Assembly: GCF_003664125.1 (NCBI RefSeq)
Contig: NZ_RCCP01000004.1
Location: 248,001 to 312,000, forward strand
Direction: 5' to 3'
DNA: 64,000 nt
Source of the DNA: Planococcus citreus
Lineage (GTDB): Bacteria > Bacillota > Bacilli > Bacillales_A > Planococcaceae
The position numbers were made by a program, and so were the translations under genes. The notes under the pieces were generated by a model. That model searched no databases and was not told the origin of the DNA. It saw nothing but the letters and a program-made list of their open reading frames with translations. Numbering within the stretch: the stretch's first letter is position 1; every line of letters starts with the position of its first letter. Shown piece by piece: positions 34,877 to 43,387 of the stretch.

Positions 34877-35599
34877 TTGGTATGGCTTAGCTTGCTGTTT
34901 GTAATGGGATTTGTCGTCATCCATCTATTTTCGAAAAACATGAATTTCCTGAAAGCCGTACCGCGCAGCCGGTTCTTATCGATTGCCGGCGGCATTTCTG
35001 TCGCCTATGTATTTTTGCACTTATTGCCTGAGTTAGGCGAATTCCAAGAAGAGGTCCACGAGGAATTCGGCGGCCCGGGGGAAGGTTTTCTGAGCAACCA
35101 TATTTACTTAGCTGCGATGGCCGGGCTGGTCATTTTTTACGGCTTGGAGCAAATGGTCAAAAACACGAAGCGCCGGACTGCAGAAGGCAAGTCTTCTTCA
35201 GGCGTATTCTGGATTCATATCGGTTCCTTTGCTATGTACAACGGGGTCATTGGCTATTTGATGATGCGCGAGGAATATGAAGGCGTGGTTGGGATGGCCT
35301 TGTTTTTCATTGCGCTCGGCGTCCATTTCATCACCAATGACAAGGGCCTCCGGGAAGCACATAAAGGCGAATATGACCGGTACGGCAGATGGCTTCTCGC
35401 TGCAGCAATCGTGGCCGGTTGGGTCATCGGGTGGATGACGGAAGTGCATGAATTGATCATTGCATTTCTCATGGCCTTGATTGCGGGCGGCGTTATTCTA
35501 AACGTGCTGAAAGAAGAATTGCCCGAAGAGCGGGAAAGTAGTCTAGGTGCTTTTGTAATAGGACTGGCCGTATACTCTATGTTACTATTGTTCATTTAA
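34877..35599 (+). CDS. Multi-pass membrane protein, distantly ZIP-like
   Basis: A 240-residue protein with about seven membrane helices. G-G-I-S-V-A-Y-V-F-L-H-L-L-P-E-L near residue 38 resembles the metal-site helix of ZIP transporters. A second short motif, L-I-A-G-G-V-I-L-N-V-L-K-E-E-L-P-E-E, lies near the end. The double HNxPxG signature of true ZIPs (present in the gene at 57329) is absent, so metal transport is only a suggestion. The start is TTG after GAGGAGGGG; the ATG five bases on is closed. Confidence 0.6.
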   Translation: MVWLSLLFVMGFVVIHLFSKNMNFLKAVPRSRFLSIAGGISVAYVFLHLLPELGEFQEEVHEEFGGPGEGFLSNHIYLAAMAGLVIFYGLEQMVKNTKRRTAEGKSSSGVFWIHIGSFAMYNGVIGYLMMREEYEGVVGMALFFIALGVHFITNDKGLREAHKGEYDRYGRWLLAAAIVAGWVIGWMTEVHELIIAFLMALIAGGVILNVLKEELPEERESSLGAFVIGLAVYSMLLLFI

Positions 35600-35718
35600 C
35601 TAAAAAAATGATGCCATTTATAAAAAAGGGGAATAATCTTTAGAATATCGGGTAGAGTATTAGGTAATGAATCACGTGCGCAATCCTCGCGTTAGTGTCG
35701 AAAGGTGATGTTTATGCC

Positions 35719-35877
35719 ATGATCACGAAAGAGGAAGAGGCAGTCTTTGAATATGAACTTCAAAAATTGACGACAGAGTGCCAAGAATGCCTGGATACTT
35801 CTTTGAAGAGAAAGATCCAAGATGATGCCTTGTGGTTACAGGCCATCGTTTTCCCAAGCTCCGGAAGAAAGCCGTGA
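35719..35877 (+). CDS. Small acidic hypothetical protein
   Basis: A protein of about 52 residues, E- and K-rich, probably helical, with two cysteines in T-E-C-Q-E-C. ATGs at 35708 and 35714 close immediately; the ATG at 35719 is in frame, 12 bases after AAAGGTG, and an in-frame GTG lies at 35695. A terminator follows, which supports a small transcribed gene. The family is not recognised. Confidence 0.45.
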   Translation: MITKEEEAVFEYELQKLTTECQECLDTSLKRKIQDDALWLQAIVFPSSGRKP

Positions 35878-35898
35878 AGTGAGCGAATTTCCGATATT

Positions 35899-35928
35899 CC
35901 AGCCACGCAGCCTCGCTGCGTGGCTTTT
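35899..35928 (+). terminator. Intrinsic terminator after the small hypothetical gene
   Basis: AGCCACGCAGC pairs with GCTGCGTGGCTTTT around three bases. Confidence 0.9.
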
Positions 35929-36052
35929 CTTTGTGAAATGTGAACCGTTTTGTAACAATTTCCCGGGAAATGACGCTCAGGTCATGCGTCCCCAAAGGAA
36001 TCTCCCTGTTGCTCCTTTATAATAGGGATAAGTGAAAGAAAGGGCGATGGGA

Positions 36053-37783
36053 ATGGGAAGTTTGAAGCAAATGGCCTACAGCCAGAACAATCGCATACGG
36101 TTGTTGTTTCTAGCCTCATTGGCAAAAGGGCTTGCGATGATCGGGCAGGCTTTGTTTTTTGTATGGGTAGCTGATTCAGTATTTCTGAAATCCGCCTCTT
36201 TTGAAGACGTGCTGCCGTTATTGGCTGCGTTGCTGGCGGTCATTTTGCTGCGGGCTGGCGCAAGTTATGCGATCGGCCGGCTCGGCATCACGCTGTCTGT
36301 GGAAGCAAGACGCCGTCTGCGCCGGGAATTGATTGCTTCGTATAAGGAAAATCCATTGCAGGGGTCGATTGCCGGACAGTCGGGGCGGAAAGTCGGCTTG
36401 CTGCTCGAAGCCGTCGATGACACGGATGGTTATTTCAGCAAATATATTCCCCAGATGATCCAAAGTTATACAATTCCGCTGATGCTCCTCGGGGTGATTT
36501 TTTATTTGAACTGGACGACCGGGCTGATTATCTTGATTACAGCGCCGTTCATCCCTTTGTTCATGGCGATTGTCGGCAAAAGAACGAAACAAAAAGCGGA
36601 TGAGAAAGTTGAACAATTGGCTGGATTTTCAGGCGCTTTTCTCGATGTGCTGCAAGGTTTGACAACTTTGCGCTTGTTCGGCCAGGCGAAGCGGCAAAGC
36701 GACACCATTCGGGACAATAGCTTGAAGTTTCGCGATTCGACGATGGACGTCTTGAAATCGGCTTTCCTGTCTTCTTTGACGCTTGAATACATTTCCATGC
36801 TGAGCATCGGGATCGTGGCGCTCGAAATCGGTTTGCGCCTTGTCGTCTTCGATAGCATCACGTTTTTCCCGGCTTTCCTCGTCATGCTGCTCGTGCCGGA
36901 TTTCTTCAATTTATTGAAAGAGTTTGGCAGCGCTTTTCATACGGCGAGAGGCAGTGCAGCATCTGCTGAGCTGTTGACAGAAGAATTGGCGAAAAACCAT
37001 CAACCGGTTGAGTGGGGTGAATTCCCAGTCAATGCACCGATTGAGTTAGCAGTAGAGCAAGTCGGCTTTCAGTACGGAGAAGGGTTCCAACTCGAACCGG
37101 CAAGTTTCAAGCTCGACGCGGGAACATCTACCGCGCTGGTCGGGGCAAGTGGCTCCGGAAAAAGCACCTTGATGAATGTCATGGCTGGATTATTGCCGGC
37201 CACCAGCGGGCGATTGCTGATCAACGGCCTCCCGCAAAAACAAGTGAGCGAAGATGAATGGTTCGGGCAATTGAGCTATATTACGCAAGATCCTTATTTA
37301 TTTGCAGGGACAATTAAAGAAAATATCGAACTCGGGTCGAATCAAGCCGTGGCGAAACAAGAATTGATTGCGGCGGCTCAGAAAGCGGGCATCCTGGAAT
37401 TGGTCGAATCGCTTCCTGAAGGATTCGACACGGTGATCGGCGAAGCGGGGCGTGGATTGTCCGGCGGCGAAAAGCAGCGGCTCGTGTTAGCGCGTGCATT
37501 TCTCAAGAAGCCGTCGTTATTGTTTTTTGATGAACCGACAGCAGGGCTCGACCTTCATACAGAGCAAGTGCTGCAAAGGGCCATCGAAGAGTTGTCGAAA
37601 GAAGCTACCGTTATCACGATTGCACACCGTCTGCACACGATCCGGAACGCATCACGCATTATCGTCTTGGACGCAGGGAAGGTGGAAGCCATCGGCACGC
37701 ACGAAGAGCTAATGGATAGCTTCAGCCCGTACCGTTCCATGATTGAGGCGCAGCAAGGAGGCAAACAGGCATGGGTGAATTAA
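36053..37783 (+). CDS. cydD: Thiol-reductant ABC exporter subunit CydD
   Basis: A 576-residue half-transporter with six N-terminal helices (to about 310) and a C-terminal ATPase: Walker A G-A-S-G-S-G-K-S-T, signature L-S-G-G-E-K-Q-R, Walker B L-F-F-D-E-P and H-loop I-A-H-R. CydDC is needed for assembly of cytochrome bd oxidase and is reported to move glutathione, cysteine or heme. The ATG at 36053 is eight bases after AAAGGG; an ATG two codons earlier is too close. It overlaps cydC by 13 bases. No cydAB genes lie in the window. Confidence 0.88.
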   Translation: MGSLKQMAYSQNNRIRLLFLASLAKGLAMIGQALFFVWVADSVFLKSASFEDVLPLLAALLAVILLRAGASYAIGRLGITLSVEARRRLRRELIASYKENPLQGSIAGQSGRKVGLLLEAVDDTDGYFSKYIPQMIQSYTIPLMLLGVIFYLNWTTGLIILITAPFIPLFMAIVGKRTKQKADEKVEQLAGFSGAFLDVLQGLTTLRLFGQAKRQSDTIRDNSLKFRDSTMDVLKSAFLSSLTLEYISMLSIGIVALEIGLRLVVFDSITFFPAFLVMLLVPDFFNLLKEFGSAFHTARGSAASAELLTEELAKNHQPVEWGEFPVNAPIELAVEQVGFQYGEGFQLEPASFKLDAGTSTALVGASGSGKSTLMNVMAGLLPATSGRLLINGLPQKQVSEDEWFGQLSYITQDPYLFAGTIKENIELGSNQAVAKQELIAAAQKAGILELVESLPEGFDTVIGEAGRGLSGGEKQRLVLARAFLKKPSLLFFDEPTAGLDLHTEQVLQRAIEELSKEATVITIAHRLHTIRNASRIIVLDAGKVEAIGTHEELMDSFSPYRSMIEAQQGGKQAWVN

Positions 37784-39474
37784 AAACGGTTTTTTGGCTG
37801 ACGCTAAAAGAAAAACGCGACGTCGCCCTTGCCATAATGTTCGGCTTCCTGGCGGGGCTTGCCGGTGTTGCGCTTCTTGGGGCAAGTGGCTATTTGATTT
37901 CCAAAGCGGCTTTGACTGCCCAAATGACGACCTTGGTCGTGATGGCAGCATCGCTTAAATTATTCGGCTTTGCAGCCGCCATTACCCGTTATGCGGAACG
38001 GCTGTTTTCACACCGCGCAACATTTACGATGCTCGGCCATTTGCGCGGCAGTTTCTTTGAGCGGCTGGCACCACTCGCACCGGGCATTTTTCAGCGCCAC
38101 CAGAGCGGTGATCTGTTATCGCGCATCGTTGGCGACGTGGAAAGTTTGCAAAATTTCCTGCTGCGCGTATTGTACCCACCGATTGTCGTGGGCATGATCT
38201 TGGTGGCCACAGTGTTCTTCACTTCGTTTTATTCACTGCCCATGGCCTTGATCGTCTTGGTAGGCGCAATTTTTGTGGTCGTCATCCTGCCCGCGTTCTT
38301 CGCTCTCCGGAGACGGAAGAAAACACATGCGACAGGAGAAACCCGTGGAGAGTTTGCGGCCGCATCGGCGGAATTTCTTTACGGATTCAAGGATTTGAAA
38401 ATCCATTTGGCGCTCGATCAAAAAAGCGCAGAATTACAGGAAAGCGCACACCGTTACGAACAGGCCCAGCAAAACGAAGGGCTTGAAGAAAACCGGGTTC
38501 AGTCCGTGAATGCGCTTGTGGCTTTTCTGGCTTCGTTTTTCGTTTTGGCAACTGGGGCGTATTTCGTGTCCATCGGGGAATTGTCCGGTCTGTATTTGGC
38601 GATGCTTGTCATGGTATCGCTTGGGGCATTTGAAAATGTCGGTCCACTCGCTGCACTTCCGGCGTATTATGAAGAAAGCCGGATCGCTGCGCGCAGGCTT
38701 GACGAAGTGGTGGACGAAGAACCGGACAACAGCACCGGTACGATGCCAGAGGGGCCGGTGGATATTCAGGCGAATCGCATCTCCTATCGCTATCCGAATG
38801 ACAGCCGCTTATCGCTCGATGAAGTCAGTTTCCAGTTGCCGCAAGGATCTAAAACGGCGATTGTCGGCCCGAGTGGTTCAGGTAAGTCGACTTTATTGCA
38901 GCTATTGCTGAAAGTGGCTGTACCCGAGAATGGCGAAATCCGTTTCGGAAATGAAGCGCTTAGTGGCATGTGCCCAGAAAATGTATGGGAGCGCATGAAC
39001 ATTGTGCTTCAGGAGAATCATTTCTTTTCAGGGACAATCGAGAGCAATTTGCGCATTGCGAATGAGCAGGCGGACACAGAACAATTGCACGAAGCACTCG
39101 AACTCGTACGCTTGGGACATTTGGAGCTGTCGGCGCCGGTTTACGAAAAGGGCCGCAACTTGTCGGGCGGTGAAAAGCAGCGCCTTGCGATGGCTCGTGC
39201 GTTTCTGAAAGGCGAACGGCTATGGCTGCTGGACGAACCGTTTTCATCGGTCGACGGCGTAACGGCCCAATCCATCTACAGCGAGCTGTTCACCCGTCAC
39301 CCACAGGATACGTTTGTCATCATCAGCCACGATTTATCGGGGCTTGAAAACATGGACCGCATCCTGGTGTTGGAAAACGGACGCTTGATCGAACAAGGCA
39401 ATTACCAGGAATTAATGGAACGCCGCGGCTATTTCTTCGGCTTAAAGAAAATAGAAGAGCAAGTTTTCGTCTAG
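37771..39474 (+). CDS. cydC: Thiol-reductant ABC exporter subunit CydC
   Basis: A 567-residue partner of CydD, with six helices and an ATPase: Walker A G-P-S-G-S-G-K-S-T, signature L-S-G-G-E-K-Q-R, Walker B L-W-L-L-D-E-P and H-loop I-S-H-D. R-Y-A-E-R-L-F-S-H near residue 72 is typical of CydC. It starts inside the last codons of cydD and so is probably translated by coupling. A hairpin terminator shared with the convergent small gene follows. Confidence 0.9.
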   Translation: MGELKTVFWLTLKEKRDVALAIMFGFLAGLAGVALLGASGYLISKAALTAQMTTLVVMAASLKLFGFAAAITRYAERLFSHRATFTMLGHLRGSFFERLAPLAPGIFQRHQSGDLLSRIVGDVESLQNFLLRVLYPPIVVGMILVATVFFTSFYSLPMALIVLVGAIFVVVILPAFFALRRRKKTHATGETRGEFAAASAEFLYGFKDLKIHLALDQKSAELQESAHRYEQAQQNEGLEENRVQSVNALVAFLASFFVLATGAYFVSIGELSGLYLAMLVMVSLGAFENVGPLAALPAYYEESRIAARRLDEVVDEEPDNSTGTMPEGPVDIQANRISYRYPNDSRLSLDEVSFQLPQGSKTAIVGPSGSGKSTLLQLLLKVAVPENGEIRFGNEALSGMCPENVWERMNIVLQENHFFSGTIESNLRIANEQADTEQLHEALELVRLGHLELSAPVYEKGRNLSGGEKQRLAMARAFLKGERLWLLDEPFSSVDGVTAQSIYSELFTRHPQDTFVIISHDLSGLENMDRILVLENGRLIEQGNYQELMERRGYFFGLKKIEEQVFV

Positions 39475-39495
39475 GTTGGCCGAAAACACAGCAAA

Positions 39496-39531
39496 CAAAA
39501 AGACGCGTCTATGCAGACGCGTCTTTTTGCC
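39496..39531. terminator. Bidirectional terminator, overlapping the end of the minus-strand gene
   Basis: AAAAAGACGCGTCT pairs with AGACGCGTCTTTTT around ATGC. It lies just after cydC and contains the last codons and stop of the gene at 39509-39760. Confidence 0.9.
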
Positions 39532-39760
39532 GTTCGGCTATGAGTGGTTGATGCTTCAAGGCGTCGTCGAGTTTCATTTGTTCAAGTTCCAGCCGCAGCT
39601 TCTGCGTTTCGATGACGTAATTGTCATGCTTGAGCTTTTCGAGTTCCACTTCCGTCTCCAGCGCACGCTGGTGCATTTTCTTCTTTTTGGTCAAATAGTC
39701 CGTCCAGATAGCGACGAGGGGAATGGAAAAGATCATGATGACAGCTACCAGTCCTGTCAT
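39509..39760 (-). CDS. Small membrane protein with coiled coil
   Basis: A protein of about 83 residues. One N-terminal membrane helix (about 3-22) is followed by a K-K-K-K-M patch and a long, probably coiled-coil helix rich in E, L and K. The layout is like PspB-type small membrane proteins, without clear homology. AGAGGTG precedes the ATG at 39760; an in-frame GTG overlaps that site and is disfavoured. The final A-S-A codons and stop lie within the terminator hairpin. Confidence 0.65.
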   Translation of the reverse strand: MTGLVAVIMIFSIPLVAIWTDYLTKKKKMHQRALETEVELEKLKHDNYVIETQKLRLELEQMKLDDALKHQPLIAERQKDASA

Positions 39761-39847
39761 AGTGTTCACCTCTATTCAGATTATTCTGCATATAATTCAG
39801 TATACACGTTTTTCTTGATTTTAGAAAGTTATGGAAAAGCAAAAACC

Positions 39848-39861
39848 ATGACAGGTGTCAT
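39848..39861 (+). promoter_or_regulatory. Palindrome upstream of des, candidate DesR site
   Basis: ATGACAGGTGTCAT is palindromic except for its two central bases and lies about 108 bases before the des start. A weaker repeat, TTATGTCTTATGAA, follows at about 39879-39892. DesR activates des from sites upstream of the promoter in B. subtilis. Confidence 0.5.
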
Positions 39862-39969
39862 ACTCAGAAACAGACGTTTATGTCTTATGAAGAAGGGGGC
39901 AGGAGCGTAATATGATGGTTAACAAGTACATCGATGGGCACGACGCCCATTCTAGGAGGAAGACAAGAT

Positions 39970-40989
39970 ATGAGCAAAGAAAAGACAGCGCAATTACGTA
40001 AGTTTGTCGCCCCTTTCGAAAAAGCAGATGTTAAAGCAAGTGTTCAACAAATGATTAACACAATACCCCCATTTTTCATTCTTTGGTTTTTAGCTTATCT
40101 CGCACTGGATGTTTCCGTTTGGCTGACAGTAGGGATTTCCGTTATCGCAGCTGGATTTGTCGTCCGTATGTTCATCATTTTCCATGACTGTACACACGGA
40201 TCGTTCTTCAAAAATAAAAAAGCGAACGCGATCGTCGGAACGATTACCGGCATATTGACACTTTTCGCTTATGAAAAATGGAAACGCGAGCACGCTATCC
40301 ACCACGCATCGAGCGGCAACCTCGACAAGCGCGGAGTCGGCGATATCTGGGTCATGACAATCGACGAGTATGTAGAAGCTTCCAAGTGGGAACGCTTCAA
40401 GTACCGTATGTACCGTAACCCTCTCGTAATGTTTGGGTTAGGGCCGTTATTCCTGGTCTTGATTTCAAGCCGTTTCAACCGTAAGGATGCACGGAAGAAA
40501 GAACGCAACAACACGTACTTGATTAATGCTTCACTAGTGGTCCTTTACACGATCATGATCTTGGCGATCGGCTGGCAGGCATTCGTGCTGATCCAAGGCA
40601 CAATCATGTTTACAGCTGGGGCACTGGGTATTTGGTTGTTCTACATTCAGCACACGTTCGAAGATTCTTATTTCGAAGACGAAAGCGAATGGGATTACGT
40701 GAAAGCAGCAATCGAAGGCAGCTCGTATTATGAATTGCCGAAAGTACTGCAATGGGTGACTGGCAACATCGGTTTCCACCATGTCCATCACTTGAGCCCG
40801 CGCGTCCCGAACTACAACTTGGAGAAAGCGCATGTTTCCACGCCGCCATTGCAAAAAGCGACGACGGTCAACTTGAAGACAAGCTTTCAATCCTTGAAGT
40901 ACAAAGTGTACGATGAAGAAAACAAGAGATTTGTTACATTCGGTGCCATCAAGCATTTGCTTGGCGAATCCCGGACAGCACAGCAATAA
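39970..40989 (+). CDS. des: Membrane-bound fatty acyl desaturase, Des type
   Basis: A 339-residue di-iron desaturase inserting a double bond into membrane phospholipid acyl chains, which raises fluidity in the cold. The three histidine boxes are H-D-C-T-H-G (near 63), H-A-I-H-H (near 106) and H-H-V-H-H (near 275), with two hydrophobic hairpins between. AGGAGGAAG precedes the ATG at 39970. desK and desR follow in the same direction after a terminator, the arrangement known from B. subtilis. Confidence 0.94.
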   Translation: MSKEKTAQLRKFVAPFEKADVKASVQQMINTIPPFFILWFLAYLALDVSVWLTVGISVIAAGFVVRMFIIFHDCTHGSFFKNKKANAIVGTITGILTLFAYEKWKREHAIHHASSGNLDKRGVGDIWVMTIDEYVEASKWERFKYRMYRNPLVMFGLGPLFLVLISSRFNRKDARKKERNNTYLINASLVVLYTIMILAIGWQAFVLIQGTIMFTAGALGIWLFYIQHTFEDSYFEDESEWDYVKAAIEGSSYYELPKVLQWVTGNIGFHHVHHLSPRVPNYNLEKAHVSTPPLQKATTVNLKTSFQSLKYKVYDEENKRFVTFGAIKHLLGESRTAQQ

Positions 40990-40992
40990 AGT

Positions 40993-41035
40993 GGAACTGC
41001 CCTTGCCTCAACAGAGAGGAAAGGGCAGTTTTTCT
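40993..41035 (+). terminator. Intrinsic terminator of des
   Basis: AACTGCCCTT-GCCTC pairs with GAGG-AAAGGGCAGTT, then T5. Confidence 0.9.
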
Positions 41036-41132
41036 TTGAAAAAATACTTGTTTGCAATAGGGAACCGCGCAGGTTTTCTCTTTGTCTTCGAGCTTTGGTA
41101 TGATGGGAGCAAAGAAACTTTAGGAGGCAGTT

Positions 41133-42272
41133 ATGCAAAACTGGTATCAAATTTTCCCCCGCAATACGTGGTTGAGCATTTATGCATGGACAATCTTTTG
41201 CATTTTGCCGTTCTTTTTCATTTTCCGTTCATCTTCCCCAACTGAAATCGCAGCAGGCATCATTCTGCTGGTGGCGTTTTTTATCGCTTACCGCTTGTCG
41301 TTCAGTTCACATTCGTTTCTCGTGTATTTATGGGTAAGTGTCGAGATGATCATCAATGTCGCGATGATCTTTCTATTCGGCTATGTCTACCTGGCGATTT
41401 TTTTGGCGTTCTTTATCGGCAATATCCGCAGCAAAGTCGGCTTTTTCATCATTTACGGCTTGCATATTGGAACAACGCTCGCCGCGATCATCTACGGCTT
41501 ATTGGCCGATTTCAATCTGTACATCACACAATTGCCGTTCATCATTTTAAGCGTTCTCGGTGTTATCTTATTGCCATTCAATACGTATAACCGGCACAAA
41601 CGCGAAAAGCTTGAAGGAGCGCTCGAAGATGCCAATAAGCGAATATCGCAGCTCGTGCTGATCGAGGAGCGCGAACGGATAGCGCGCGATCTCCACGATA
41701 CACTCGGCCAGAAATTGTCATTAATTGGCTTGAAAAGTGACTTGGCGGGGAAACTATTGAGTAAAGACCCGGAACGTGCCGCAGCTGAAATCCAGGATGT
41801 CCGCCAGACCGCACGCACCGCTTTGAAGGAAGTGAGGGAACTGGTGACGGATATGCGCGGTACGAAACTTGAAGACGAATTATTGCGCATCCAACAGATT
41901 CTCCGGGCCGCGGACATCGATTTCGTCTTTTACGGCAATGCCAAACTCAACAACACACCGCTGTTAATGGAGCATGTGCTGAGCATGTGCTTGAAGGAAG
42001 CGGTCACCAACGTCGTGAAACATAGTGCAGCGTCCCGCTGTACGGTGTTGATTAAGCAGACGCCGAATGAAATCCTCGTGCAAGTGCAAGACGACGGCGT
42101 CGGCTTTCCAGAAGGCAATCCACTTGTTCAAGGGAATGGGCTTGCGGGAATGCGTGAGCGCCTGGACTTTGTCAATGGGCAAGTCGATATTGAAGTAATG
42201 GACGGCACAACTTTGAATATCCGGGTGCCGAATGTCATTCTTTATCAAGATATGGAGGCGAGAAATTCATGA
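41133..42272 (+). CDS. desK: Membrane-fluidity sensor histidine kinase DesK
   Basis: A 379-residue kinase. Five or so N-terminal helices (1-150) sense membrane thickness and order. A dimerisation domain has the phospho-acceptor His in I-A-R-D-L-H-D-T-L-G-Q (near 190). A HATPase domain has N-V-V-K-H and D-D-G-V-G-F (about 290-330). HisKA_3-type kinases of this kind pair with NarL/LuxR-type regulators. AGGAGG precedes the ATG. It overlaps desR by four bases. Confidence 0.94.
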   Translation: MQNWYQIFPRNTWLSIYAWTIFCILPFFFIFRSSSPTEIAAGIILLVAFFIAYRLSFSSHSFLVYLWVSVEMIINVAMIFLFGYVYLAIFLAFFIGNIRSKVGFFIIYGLHIGTTLAAIIYGLLADFNLYITQLPFIILSVLGVILLPFNTYNRHKREKLEGALEDANKRISQLVLIEERERIARDLHDTLGQKLSLIGLKSDLAGKLLSKDPERAAAEIQDVRQTARTALKEVRELVTDMRGTKLEDELLRIQQILRAADIDFVFYGNAKLNNTPLLMEHVLSMCLKEAVTNVVKHSAASRCTVLIKQTPNEILVQVQDDGVGFPEGNPLVQGNGLAGMRERLDFVNGQVDIEVMDGTTLNIRVPNVILYQDMEARNS

Positions 42273-42859
42273 TTCGAATTGTACTGGCAGAAGACCAGCG
42301 CATGATGCTTGGCGCGCTCGGGTCGTTACTGGATCTGGAAGACGATTTGGAAGTGGTCGGCATGGCGTCGAATGGGGAAGAGGCAATCCGCTTAGTCGAG
42401 GAGCTGAACCCCGACGTTTGCATCATGGATATTGAAATGCCGGTCAAGAGTGGTTTGGACGCGGCAGAAGCCCTGAAAGACCACCCGTGTAAAACCATTA
42501 TCCTGACGACTTTCGCGCGTTCAGGTTATTTCGAACGGGCACGAAAAGCGGGTGTCAGTGGCTATCTCTTGAAAGACAGCCCGAGCGAAGAACTGGGGAC
42601 ATCGATTCGCACCATTATGGACGGCCGGCGGATTTATGCACCGGAACTCGTCGACCTCGCGTATGCGGGCAGCAATCCACTCACTGAACGCGAGCGGCAA
42701 GTGATGGAGTTGATCACGGAAGGGCGCAGCACGAAAGAAATCGCCAAAGAGCTGTTCATCACAACAGGGACAGTGCGCAATTACATTTCCACGATTCTTG
42801 ATAAACTCGAAGCGAGCAATCGGATTGAAGCCATTGCGCGTTATCGTGAGAAAAGCTGA
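42269..42859 (+). CDS. desR: Response regulator DesR
   Basis: A 196-residue NarL-family regulator. The receiver has the acidic pair E-D in L-A-E-D-Q and the phospho-acceptor Asp in C-I-M-D-I-E-M-P (near 54); the output domain (about 132-196) has the LuxR-type helix-turn-helix L-T-E-R-E-R-Q-V and T-V-R-N-Y-I-S. It is expected to be phosphorylated by DesK in the cold and to activate des. Confidence 0.94.
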   Translation: MIRIVLAEDQRMMLGALGSLLDLEDDLEVVGMASNGEEAIRLVEELNPDVCIMDIEMPVKSGLDAAEALKDHPCKTIILTTFARSGYFERARKAGVSGYLLKDSPSEELGTSIRTIMDGRRIYAPELVDLAYAGSNPLTERERQVMELITEGRSTKEIAKELFITTGTVRNYISTILDKLEASNRIEAIARYREKS

Positions 42860-42865
42860 ACGAAA

Positions 42866-42912
42866 AACAGCAGGACAGGGGAAAACATCTGCTTTCCCTG
42901 TCCTGCTGTTTG
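42866..42912 (+). terminator. Strong terminator after desR
   Basis: AAACAGCAGGACAGGGGAAA pairs with the stretch ending CCTGTCCTGCTGTTT, nearly 20 bp. It abuts the convergent YdaT-like gene and can serve both strands. Confidence 0.92.
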
Positions 42913-42915
42913 GTT

Positions 42916-43278
42916 TTAATCGTATAGTTTTTCCTGCAGCGAGTCATCTTCTCCGTAGACGTGGAGCTCCCCATTATTGCGGTTAACGTAGCGCTTCGCT
43001 TCGCCCATCAAGTCATCCTTCGTTTCTTCAATGAGGATGGCTTTTTTGCTGTCTTTCTTCTTCAGTTGCCAGCCTTCTGAATGCTTGCGGATTTCATAAA
43101 TCGGGCCTCCGCTGTCTCCTTGTACGGTGTCACGTGCCTGGTCCAAAGCAATTGGAATGGCGCGCCCTTCCTCGTAGCCATCCCGTAAAAGAGCATTGGC
43201 GATTTCAATCGCTTTATTGCGGACATCTTCATCCAAATTTTTGAAGGAATCCGGGTAATCATTCTTATTCCACGGCAT
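42916..43278 (-). CDS. DUF2188-containing stress protein, YdaT-like
   Basis: A 120-residue soluble protein. The N-terminal half M-P-W-N-K-N-D-Y-P-D-S-F-K-N-L-D, with a helical A-I-x-I-A-N-A-L-L-R-D-G-Y segment, resembles B. subtilis YdaT. The C-terminal half (about 60-112, with W-Q-L-K and A-K-R-Y-V-N-R-N-N-G-E-L-H-V-Y-G) is DUF2188-like. AGGAGG precedes the ATG. A SigB-like promoter lies upstream, agreeing with the general-stress membership of YdaT. The biochemical role is unknown. Confidence 0.82.
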   Translation of the reverse strand: MPWNKNDYPDSFKNLDEDVRNKAIEIANALLRDGYEEGRAIPIALDQARDTVQGDSGGPIYEIRKHSEGWQLKKKDSKKAILIEETKDDLMGEAKRYVNRNNGELHVYGEDDSLQEKLYD

Positions 43279-43301
43279 ATTTATCGCCTCCTTGCCTCTC
43301 T

Positions 43302-43327
43302 ATCCCCATTTAAATAGGAAATAAAAC
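43302..43327 (-). promoter_or_regulatory. Candidate SigB promoter of the YdaT-like gene
   Basis: On the minus strand, GTTTTA (43327-43322) and GGGGAT (43307-43302) are 14 bases apart, close to the SigB pattern GTTTAA-N12-15-GGGWAW, 24 bases before the start codon. Confidence 0.5.
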
Positions 43328-43387
43328 GCAAAGCCCCCTTTTCATATAAACTCATTATGTTAAAGTGTTTAATAAGGAGGAGATGTC

